A stretch of DNA of 11,224 nt from Candidatus Peribacteraceae bacterium (GCA_013140485.1 JABFSS010000089.1:1-11224), one strand, 5' to 3'. Shown: positions 6,781 through 11,222, counted from the stretch's first letter. The notes: generated by a model not told the origin, from the letters alone. Translations and numbers: made by a program.

Positions 6781-7481
6781 ATCCCAAAAGCACCGTGCGT
6801 AACCGCAAGAAAAGCGCGCTCACCTCTACGCAGCGGTTCCTGCCGATCGCCGAAATCCGCGGCGACACCGTCCTGCTCAAGAACGGCGGATTGCGAGCCG
6901 TCTTGCAAGTCGAAGCGTTGAATTTCAACCTCAAAAGCGAGACCGAGCAGCAAGGCATCATCTCGGGATATGAGGGACTGGTGAACACGATCAGCTTCCC
7001 GATCCAGATCCTGGTTCGCTCGGCCAAAATGAACATCGACCCGTACCTTGAGCAGCTCCGCAAGCTTGCGGAGAATCAGAAGAACGAACTGCTCAAGACC
7101 GAGACGTTCGCCTACGCGGACTTCGTCGAGCGCCTCATCGACGTCGCCGACATCATGCAGAAGCGCTTCTTCGTCATCGTGCCCTACGACCAGAGCGTGC
7201 GTCACAAGGGAATGCTGGAACAGTTCTTCGGCTGGATCTCCCCGGACGACTCGACCGCCAAGGCCGCCCAGCGCGCCCGCGATTTCGCCGCCGGCGCCCG
7301 CGGTCTCAAGGACCGCGTGAGCCTGGTCCAGGCCGGACTTGAGAATATCGGCCTCATCAACAAGCGCCTGACCACGCACGAACTGATCGAGCTCTACTAC
7401 AAAATCTACAATCCGAAGACGAGCCAGGAGCAGAAGCTGCCGGAGGAGGAGAAGCTGAAGATTGATCGGACGACGCTCTGA
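6768..7481 (+). CDS. TraC-like / VirB4 N-terminal-domain protein without ATPase domain
   Basis: This 237-residue protein resembles the N-terminal domain of VirB4/TraC conjugation ATPases. Features are a basic N-terminus, the STQRFLPIAEIRGDTVLLKN entry (20-39), GGLRAVLQVEALNF (40-53), a central amphipathic region with SFPIQILVRSAKMNI (76-90), and KRFFVIVPYD (132-141). No Walker A or B motif is present and the frame closes at 7481, so it cannot hydrolyse ATP alone. CPR genomes often encode this domain separately, followed by a VirB4 ATPase gene. Here the next 415 bases hold only repeats and a promoter, then rpsA. It overlaps prgI by 13 bases, which supports joint assembly with PrgI at the membrane. 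It is likely intact, not truncated, because the C-terminus is a charged tail typical of a natural end. Confidence 0.78.
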   Translation: MALVNPKSTVRNRKKSALTSTQRFLPIAEIRGDTVLLKNGGLRAVLQVEALNFNLKSETEQQGIISGYEGLVNTISFPIQILVRSAKMNIDPYLEQLRKLAENQKNELLKTETFAYADFVERLIDVADIMQKRFFVIVPYDQSVRHKGMLEQFFGWISPDDSTAKAAQRARDFAAGARGLKDRVSLVQAGLENIGLINKRLTTHELIELYYKIYNPKTSQEQKLPEEEKLKIDRTTL

Positions 7482-7492
7482 TCCCTCGTACG
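7481..7492 (-). repeat. Partial GTAG-foot hairpin repeat (3' flank only)
   Basis: ATCCCTCGTACG is the reverse complement of CGTACGAGGGAT, the 3' flank of the hairpin family. No paired stem is attached. It directly follows the TraC-like stop codon and looks like a decayed or truncated copy. Confidence 0.5.
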
Positions 7493-7508
7493 CCCGTACT
7501 GCGATGCG

Positions 7509-7553
7509 ATTCCTCGTACGCTCATGCTGCGGCATGAGCTACTCGGAATGACA
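7509..7553 (-). repeat. GTAG-foot hairpin repeat, copy A
   Basis: Read on the - strand: TGTCATTCCGAGTAG, stem CTCATGC / GCATGAG (7 bp; the arm sequence reads the same on both strands) with a four-base loop, then CGTACGAGGAAT. The flanks match the other copies and the stem sequence is unique to this copy. Confidence 0.82.
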
Positions 7554-7570
7554 TGCCCGGAGTGTTACAA

Positions 7571-7643
7571 ACCCCTCGGTACGAAAACCGCTCCCGCCTT
7601 CGCTAAAGCTACGGTGGGCAAGCGGCGGTTTTCTACTCGGGGT
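7571..7643 (-). repeat. GTAG-foot hairpin repeat, copy B (long loop)
   Basis: On the - strand: ACCCCGAGTAG, then an 8-bp outer stem AAAACCGC / GCGGTTTT, then CGTACCGAGGGGT. The 33-base interior contains a second stem (CCCGCC / GGTGGG, one G-U pair) around GCTAAAGC. The extra inner domain makes it the largest copy. The interior motif CCTTCGCTAAAGC may be a repeat of its own. Confidence 0.75.
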
Positions 7644-7657
7644 CTTTCAAGAAGCGT

Positions 7658-7695
7658 CGCCGAGTAGCTCCGCAGCAGCGGAGCGTACCGAGGCG
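7658..7695 (+). repeat. GTAG-foot hairpin repeat, copy C
   Basis: CGCCGAGTAG, stem CTCCGC / GCGGAG (6 bp) with loop AGCA, then CGTACCGAGGCG. It points opposite to copy B, with only 14 bases between them, so B and C form an inverted head-to-head pair. The outermost bases CGCC and GGCG are also complementary. Confidence 0.8.
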
Positions 7696-7713
7696 TTACA
7701 CAAACGACATACA

Positions 7714-7758
7714 TGTCATCCCGAGTAGAAATTGCCGCAGCAATTTCGTACGAGGGAT
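7714..7758 (+). repeat. GTAG-foot hairpin repeat, copy D
   Basis: TGTCATCCCGAGTAG, stem AAATTGC / GCAATTT (7 bp) with loop CGCA, then CGTACGAGGGAT. The AT-rich stem contrasts with the GC stems of copies A and C while the flanks stay the same. Confidence 0.82.
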
Positions 7759-7770
7759 CGTACGAGGGGG
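7757..7770 (+). repeat. Extra 3' flank copy of the hairpin repeat
   Basis: ATCGTACGAGGGGG repeats the 3' flank of copy D immediately after it, without a stem. It lies 26 bases before the -35 box of the rpsA promoter. Confidence 0.5.
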
Positions 7771-7796
7771 CTTAACAGCAACCTTTTTAAAGAATT

Positions 7797-7824
7797 TTGA
7801 CAGTACAACAGAAATCTGTAGAGT
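7797..7824 (+). promoter_or_regulatory. rpsA: Sigma-70 promoter for rpsA
   Basis: A perfect -35 box TTGACA (7797-7802) is followed after 16 bases by TAGAGT (7819-7824; four of six consensus bases). Transcription would begin near 7831. This is past the first in-frame ATG of the rpsA frame (7825), so translation must start downstream, most likely at 7897. Confidence 0.65.
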
Positions 7825-7846
7825 ATGCCCACTATCCGCGCTGCCC

Positions 7847-7885
7847 GTGCAAGGGCTCGGATATCTCTATTTCTTCCACTTGCAC
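7847..7885 (+). promoter_or_regulatory. Possible stem in the rpsA mRNA leader
   Basis: GTGCAAG (7847-7853) and CTTGCAC (7879-7885) are perfect 7-base complements separated by 25 bases, inside the predicted leader of about 66 bases (7831-7896). Ribosomal protein S1 represses its own translation in E. coli through a structured leader, so a similar role is conceivable. One short stem alone is weak evidence. Confidence 0.3.
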
Positions 7886-7896
7886 CACCTCTTTTT

Positions 7897-9261
7897 ATGT
7901 CTGCCAGAACCGCAACCCCCGCAAAAACCAATTCCCTGATGGAACAACTGCTGAAGGACGCTCCCATGCCCCTGCGCGTGCAGCCCGGCGAATTGGTGGA
8001 AGGTACCGTCGTCTATAAAGGAAAGAACAAACTGCTCCTCGATATCGGCGGCGTCGCCACCGGCATTGTTTCGGGACGCGAGCTCCGCGACTCGTTCAAC
8101 ACGTTCCGTGAACTCAAAGTCGGCGACGAGGTGTCGGCGCTGGTACTCGAAGAAGAGAACGACGAAGGCATGATCGTCCTGAGCTTGCGCATGGCGAGCC
8201 AGCAGAAAGCCTGGGACCGCTTCCACCGTCTGGTGGAGAACGATTCGACGATGGAATTCGTCGCGCAGGAAGCGAACAAAGGAGGACTGCTCGCGAACAT
8301 CGACGGCATCCGCACGTTCCTCCCGGTCAGCCAACTTGCGCCGGTCAACTACCCGCGCGTGAATAACGCCGACGCGTCGGAGATCATCTCTCGTTTGGCG
8401 AAATTCATCGGCCACCGTTTCGTGGTGAAGATCATCACCATGGACGAAGAAGCCGGAAAGATCGTCGTGTCGGAGCGCGAAGCATTGAGCGAGCAGCGTT
8501 CGAAAGCGCTCGAGCATCTGAAGATCGGCGACGTGAAGGACGGCATGGTCAGTGGCATCGTGAAGTTTGGACTCTTCGTCGCATTCGACGGTCTGGAAGG
8601 TCTCGTGCACATCTCGGAAATCGCCTGGGGCCACGTGAAGAACCCGTCCGAATTCGCGCAGATCGGCGACAAAGTGTCCGTCCGGGTGATCGGCGTCGAC
8701 GGCGAAAAGCTCAGCCTTTCCATCAAACAGCTGACGAAAGACCCGTGGGAGGAAATCGCAGAGCGCTACCCCGTGGGCAAGCGCGTCACCGGCACGGTGG
8801 TGCGGTTCGCGGAGTACGGCGCATTCCTCAAGCTCGAAAAGGACATCAACGGCCTCGTGCACTTGAGCGAGCTCGCGCACCACAAAGTCAGCGATTCCGC
8901 CGAAGTCCTCACCATCGGCCAGAAAATCGACGCGCAGGTCATCAACATTGACGTCGACGAGCGCCGCATCGGCCTCTCGATCAAAGCCCTCAAGCCGATC
9001 GATAAAGAGACGATGGAACGAATTAAGAGGGAACGGGAGGAAGATGAGGCTAAAGCGAAGGTGACAAAGGGTACAGAAGGAACAGAGGCGACAGAGGCGT
9101 CTGTCACTTCTGCGGCCTCTGTTGCCTCAGGTTTCGTAGCATCAAAAACCGGCAAAAAGTACTACCCCGCCGATTCCGCCGCCGCGAAGAAGATTGCCGC
9201 AGAGAATCTCGTGACGTTCAAGACGGAGAAAGACGCGGAGGAAGCGGGATATTCTGCATAA
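7897..9261 (+). CDS. rpsA: 30S ribosomal protein S1, four S1 domains
   Basis: S1 binds single-stranded mRNA on the 30S subunit and helps initiation on leaders with weak Shine-Dalgarno signals, which fits this window. With the start at 7897 (MSARTATPAK) the protein has 454 residues and four S1 domains at about 28-99, 115-195, 209-278 and 292-364. Domains 3 and 4 are the most canonical (KFGLFVAFDGLEGLVHISEI and EYGAFLKLEKDINGLVHLSEL). Upstream ATG 7825 is rejected because the promoter's start point lies after it and the residues it adds (MPTIRAARARAR) look non-native. ATG 7939 is a further alternative. The 90-residue tail has a charged helix (KREREEDEAKAK), a Thr/Ala/Ser stretch made by an inverted repeat, and a terminal motif (KTGKKYYPADSAAAKKI, EEAGYSA). 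Bacterial S1 has four to six domains, so this is a short form. Confidence 0.93.
   Translation: MSARTATPAKTNSLMEQLLKDAPMPLRVQPGELVEGTVVYKGKNKLLLDIGGVATGIVSGRELRDSFNTFRELKVGDEVSALVLEEENDEGMIVLSLRMASQQKAWDRFHRLVENDSTMEFVAQEANKGGLLANIDGIRTFLPVSQLAPVNYPRVNNADASEIISRLAKFIGHRFVVKIITMDEEAGKIVVSEREALSEQRSKALEHLKIGDVKDGMVSGIVKFGLFVAFDGLEGLVHISEIAWGHVKNPSEFAQIGDKVSVRVIGVDGEKLSLSIKQLTKDPWEEIAERYPVGKRVTGTVVRFAEYGAFLKLEKDINGLVHLSELAHHKVSDSAEVLTIGQKIDAQVINIDVDERRIGLSIKALKPIDKETMERIKREREEDEAKAKVTKGTEGTEATEASVTSAASVASGFVASKTGKKYYPADSAAAKKIAAENLVTFKTEKDAEEAGYSA
9076..9128. repeat. Short-word inverted repeat inside rpsA
   Basis: Arms 9081-9099 (ACAGAGGCG words) and 9105-9123 are complementary at 15 of 19 positions around a five-base loop, with partial pairing outward. 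It encodes a low-complexity Thr/Glu/Ala/Ser stretch in the S1 tail and keeps the frame. The build resembles the intergenic elements at 5968-6045 and 9807-9884, but the words differ. Confidence 0.65.
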
Positions 9262-9464
9262 TGTGTTTCCCCATATTTCTTATGCTTGCACCCAAGTCCG
9301 ATGGAAAAACACCTGAGGCAGTAGCTCCTGCAAGAACTGACGTGACCGGTGAAACACCCGATCAAGCTCTACAAATATTACGTGCTTTTGCAGAAGCCTT
9401 GAGCAACCCACGTTTGAAACCTCAGGATCCTCAAGCATGGCAGGATCTTGCACGTGACGCGTGA
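9261..9464 (+). CDS. Small hypothetical protein, 60-67 aa
   Basis: I do not recognise this protein. The ATG at 9261 overlaps the rpsA stop (TAATG), which would couple translation and give 67 residues starting MCFPIFLMLAP. The in-frame ATG at 9282 gives 60 residues starting MLAPKSDGK. A possible -10 box CATAAT (9257-9262) would start transcription near 9269 and favour the second ATG. The first half is polar and Pro/Thr/Ala-rich; the second half is probably helical (DQALQILRAFAEALSNPRLK, then DPQAWQDLARDA). No membrane segment is clear. It ends three bases before the convergent HIT gene. Its compact placement and balanced composition make it plausible, but it lacks a recognisable family. Confidence 0.5.
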   Translation: MCFPIFLMLAPKSDGKTPEAVAPARTDVTGETPDQALQILRAFAEALSNPRLKPQDPQAWQDLARDA

Positions 9465-9483
9465 TGATCAGAGCTGCTGATCA
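9465..9483. terminator. Palindrome at convergent gene ends
   Basis: TGATCAG (9465-9471), loop AGCTG and CTGATCA (9477-9483) form a perfect 7-bp stem between the stop of the small hypothetical gene and the last codons of the HIT gene. It could act as a two-way terminator, but no T-run flanks it, so the role is uncertain. Confidence 0.3.
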
Positions 9484-9788
9484 CTGAGGAAGTGCAAATG
9501 CAAATACGGCACCAGCGTGTACTTCCCCACGTGGAACATCAGCTTGTAGTCCGCAATCCCCTTCTCCACTGCGAAGTTTTTCGCTTTCTCGATCAACATG
9601 CCCGGAATGTGCGCGGTTGCCGGTGTGAGATGCGCGACGGACTCGACGAATTGCTTGGGAATGAAGAGCAAATGAGTCGGAGCCTGCGGATGAATGTCTT
9701 TGATCGCGAGGACCTCGTCGTCTTCGTATAGGACAGTCGAGGGGAGTTCTTTGTCGAGAATCTTGTGGAAGATCGTGCGGGGTTCCAT
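9468..9788 (-). CDS. HIT family protein with altered histidine triad
   Basis: HIT/HINT proteins are small nucleotide hydrolases or transferases acting on AMP-linked substrates. The 106 residues fit the family: TIFHKILDKELPSTVLYEDD (5-24), EVLAIKDIHPQAPTHLLFIP (25-44; the typical HINT wording is D-I-x-P-x-A-P-x-H), an amphipathic helix, then the triad region VPYLHLHFLSD (93-103). The usual H-x-H-x-H reads Y95-L-H97-L-H99 here. The middle His, which makes the covalent nucleotide intermediate, is kept, but the first is Tyr, and the preceding region (FHVGKYTLVP) lacks the usual N-x-G...G-Q wording. The start ATG at 9786-9788 gives the normal family N-terminus; the frame runs open far upstream, but that extension has no family match and overlaps the divergent gene. 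A TGATACCAT extended -10 predicts a leaderless mRNA. Confidence 0.88.
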   Translation of the reverse strand: MEPRTIFHKILDKELPSTVLYEDDEVLAIKDIHPQAPTHLLFIPKQFVESVAHLTPATAHIPGMLIEKAKNFAVEKGIADYKLMFHVGKYTLVPYLHLHFLSDQQL

Positions 9789-9795
9789 GAGCGCG

Positions 9796-9804
9796 ATGGT
9801 ATCA
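9796..9804 (-). promoter_or_regulatory. Possible extended -10 box for the HIT gene
   Basis: On the - strand TGA TACCAT matches an extended -10 box (TACCAT, four of six). Transcription would start near 9789, the base before the ATG, predicting a leaderless transcript. No -35 box is seen; the inverted repeat occupies that position. Confidence 0.3.
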
Positions 9805-9806
9805 GA

Positions 9807-9884
9807 GGAAAACGACGCAAACGATGAAAACGAAGAAAACGACGATCCTCGTTTGCCTCTTTTCCTTCGTTTACTTCGTTTGCT
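9807..9884. repeat. 78-bp short-word inverted repeat between HIT and coiled-coil genes
   Basis: Arms 9807-9843 and 9848-9884 flank a GATC centre. Without gaps they are complementary at 27 of 37 positions. Words such as AAACGAAG and CAAACGAG repeat along each arm. The length, centre and right arm match the element after clpC (5968-6045), so the two are copies of one family. Here it lies in a divergent promoter region, not after a gene. Confidence 0.82.
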
Positions 9885-9898
9885 TTTTGCGGCCGCAA

Positions 9899-9927
9899 TT
9901 GACTTTTCTACGCAAAAAAGGCACAAT
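9899..9927 (+). promoter_or_regulatory. Promoter for the coiled-coil gene
   Basis: A -35 box TTGACT (9899-9904) is followed by a 17-base spacer and CACAAT (9922-9927; four of six). Transcription would start near 9934, three bases before the ATG at 9937, again a nearly leaderless mRNA. TATAAG at 9927-9932 is an alternative -10 but sits too far from the -35. Confidence 0.45.
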
Positions 9928-9936
9928 ATAAGGGAA

Positions 9937-10440
9937 ATGAGCAATGCGCTCTCCTCCTCCGCCGACCGCCTTTCGTCCACCAAGTCCATCGAGACGGGGC
10001 GGTTGATCGTGCGGCAACCGGGCAAGCTCCAAGAACTCACGAACCTCCTCGAGACCTTCGAGAACTTAAACGCGCGCGTGAGCGAACGGACGGGCGAAGA
10101 CCGGTCGGGAGACATGGGCGGTGCGGGCGCGGGAGCAACGGGCGGCCAGCAGGGTACGCAGGGCGCCACGGCGCGCGACCTCGCGATCAAGAACATTCCC
10201 GTCGCGCAGATCATGCAGAAGAAACTCGCGCAGCATATCCAGCAGGAAGCACACAAGCTCGAAAAACTCGCGCGAAAAGTCTCCCGCTCGTCGGCGCCCG
10301 GTTCGGCGCACAAGCTCAACGAACTCTACTCGAAGATCCGGAGGCTCAACGCGTTGATTCACGATATTCTGGAAGCGTCGCTGGAAGTGCTGAAGAGATT
10401 CTTCGTTCGCGTCTTCATAGACAATCAACCGATCTTATAA
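9937..10440 (+). CDS. Hypothetical coiled-coil protein, 167 aa
   Basis: No named family is recognised. The start at 9937 (MSNALSSSADRLSS) is chosen because a promoter ends just before it. The frame is open 81 codons further upstream, but that part overlaps the HIT gene in antisense and crosses the inverted repeat. The protein has three parts: an N-terminal helical segment (about 18-50, GKLQELTNLLETFENLNARV), a flexible Gly/Ala/Gln linker (about 56-78) and a long basic helical C-terminal half (about 80-167) with coiled-coil spacing (KLAQHIQQEAHKLEKLARKV, then HKLNELYSKIRRLNALIHDI). It ends VLKRFFVRVFIDNQPIL. It has no signal peptide or membrane helix, so it is probably cytoplasmic. A GTAG-foot hairpin begins five bases after the stop and may serve as terminator. 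Confidence 0.75.
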   Translation: MSNALSSSADRLSSTKSIETGRLIVRQPGKLQELTNLLETFENLNARVSERTGEDRSGDMGGAGAGATGGQQGTQGATARDLAIKNIPVAQIMQKKLAQHIQQEAHKLEKLARKVSRSSAPGSAHKLNELYSKIRRLNALIHDILEASLEVLKRFFVRVFIDNQPIL

Positions 10441-10445
10441 TGACT

Positions 10446-10491
10446 GTCACCCCGAGTAGCTCACGTTGGAGACGTGAGCGTATCGAGGGGC
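10446..10491 (+). repeat. GTAG-foot hairpin repeat, copy E
   Basis: GTCACCCCGAGTAG, stem CTCACGT / ACGTGAG (7 bp) with loop TGGAG, then CGTATCGAGGGGC. It fills the 50-base gap between two convergent genes, 2.7 kb from the main cluster. It could end transcription from both sides, though no T-run follows. Confidence 0.82.
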
Positions 10492-10724
10492 TAATACTGC
10501 TGAACCCGCTCCACCACTCCGTTCACAAAATCCCCCACAATCGGAACCCACGGCAGTTTCTGCAGGACCCATACGACGAATGGGATCACGACCACTGCGG
10601 CGGTGAGCGCGCCGAGCCCGTAGACGATGCCGCGCAAGTACGTGAGCAAGAGGTGCTTGCCCGGGTGTATGACATATTCGAATTCCCGCGGGATTCGTTC
10701 AACATCGTGTTCCAGAGAACTCAA
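10491..10724 (-). CDS. DUF5665-like small membrane protein
   Basis: The conserved core resembles DUF5665 proteins of CPR genomes: HPGKHLLLTYLRGIVYGLGA (20-39), one long hydrophobic helix (about 29-56), then PWVPIVGDFVNGVVERVQ (58-75). The function is unknown. The start is doubtful. The 77-residue form begins at TTG (10724) without a Shine-Dalgarno, yet the frame stays open and coding-like upstream (SIPKSKRSSPAKKLPKKR, then ALIYA) to the end of the preceding gene, with no ATG, GTG or TTG. The frame meets CTG at 10805-10803, which overlaps the previous stop as CTGA. Family members usually run about 90-110 residues, so an N-terminal extension of up to 27 residues is plausible. It is probably co-transcribed with the 93-residue gene upstream and ends on hairpin copy E. 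Confidence 0.72.
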   Translation of the reverse strand: MSSLEHDVERIPREFEYVIHPGKHLLLTYLRGIVYGLGALTAAVVVIPFVVWVLQKLPWVPIVGDFVNGVVERVQQY

Positions 10725-10801
10725 CGCGTAAATAAGCGCACGCTTCTTCGGGAGCTTCTTTGCCGGTGAGGAGCGCTTGGACTTCGGTATCGAGATGATG
10801 A

Positions 10802-11083
10802 TCAGACTTCCTCAACGTCAAAATCTTTCTTTTGCTTCTTCTTTTTCGCGTGCTTCATGTGATCCATCACCCACTGGAACGCTTCGTCGATGATCGCGAG
10901 CGGTTTGAGAATCATCGCTTCCACCTGCGCCGTCGTATCCTCCATCCGCTTCATGATCTTCCGCAGATCGACCACGATGAAGAGCAAGTGATACAGCACG
11001 ATGATGATCATCACCGCGACGACGGCGTAGAGAACGGAGAGCAGTCCCTCCATCGTGACGGTGATCTGCGAGAACTCGAACAT
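10802..11083 (-). CDS. Small single-helix membrane protein, 93 aa
   Basis: I do not recognise a named family. The 93 residues carry one membrane helix (about 14-38, LLSVLYAVVAVMIIIVLYHL), then an amphipathic helix that probably lies on the cytoplasmic face (DLRKIMKRMEDTTAQVEAMI, 39-58; IIDEAFQWVMDHM, 64-76) and a very basic segment (KHAKKKKQKK, 77-86) before an acidic end (DFDVEEV). The basic patch after the helix places the C-terminus inside. The layout resembles DUF948-type proteins, but the match is only in outline. The start is ATG at 11083 with no clear Shine-Dalgarno. It precedes the DUF5665-like gene on the same strand by at most 77 bases, and both encode small membrane proteins, so an operon is likely. 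Confidence 0.75.
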   Translation of the reverse strand: MFEFSQITVTMEGLLSVLYAVVAVMIIIVLYHLLFIVVDLRKIMKRMEDTTAQVEAMILKPLAIIDEAFQWVMDHMKHAKKKKQKKDFDVEEV

Positions 11084-11132
11084 GAATTGTCTTGAAGAGT
11101 AGTGAAGGAACCGCGGACGAGCAATTCTCTCT

Positions 11133-11222
11133 TCACGATTTCATGGTCGGATACGTTGCCGCATGGTCAAAATGTATACGCAAATTGTCAAGATAAGCGC
11201 CGTAATTCATCGTCGCGTACCA
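11133..11222 (-). CDS. Possible 3' end of a further - strand gene (partial)
   Basis: One - strand frame is open from the window edge to TGA at 11135-11133 and encodes 29 residues, including NYGAYLDNLRIHFDHAATYP. The composition is protein-like and the stop falls 49 bases before the next gene on the same strand. Another - frame also ends plausibly (VVRDDELRRLS, stop at 11188), so the choice of frame is uncertain and the whole call may be chance. Confidence 0.25.
   Translation of the reverse strand, partial: WYATMNYGAYLDNLRIHFDHAATYPTMKS

Noticed and set aside
7481..7770. CRISPR array
   Set aside because: The repeated units are hairpins with different stems, in both orientations and at irregular spacing. 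There are no uniform repeats or spacers and no cas genes.
7482..7796. A lost or frameshifted VirB4 ATPase domain after the TraC-like gene
   Set aside because: No Walker A/B-like coding sequence is seen in any frame here; the stretch is taken up by hairpin repeats.
7825..7896. The first ATG of the S1 frame as the rpsA start
   Set aside because: The predicted transcript starts near 7831, after this codon, and the extra residues look like a random Arg/Ala/Pro tail.
625..9901. A shared 13-mer GCGGCCGCAATTG at 625-637 and 9889-9901, each next to a short-word repeat
   Set aside because: Roughly one 13-base match is expected by chance in a window of this size, and it lies on different sides of the two repeats.
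9694..9936. 81-codon upstream extension of the coiled-coil gene
   Set aside because: It is antisense to the HIT gene, passes through the inverted repeat, and a promoter lies directly before the ATG at 9937.
9789..10319. Long N-terminal extension of the HIT frame on the - strand
   Set aside because: The extension crosses the inverted repeat and runs antisense to the coiled-coil gene. HIT homology starts exactly at the Met at 9788.
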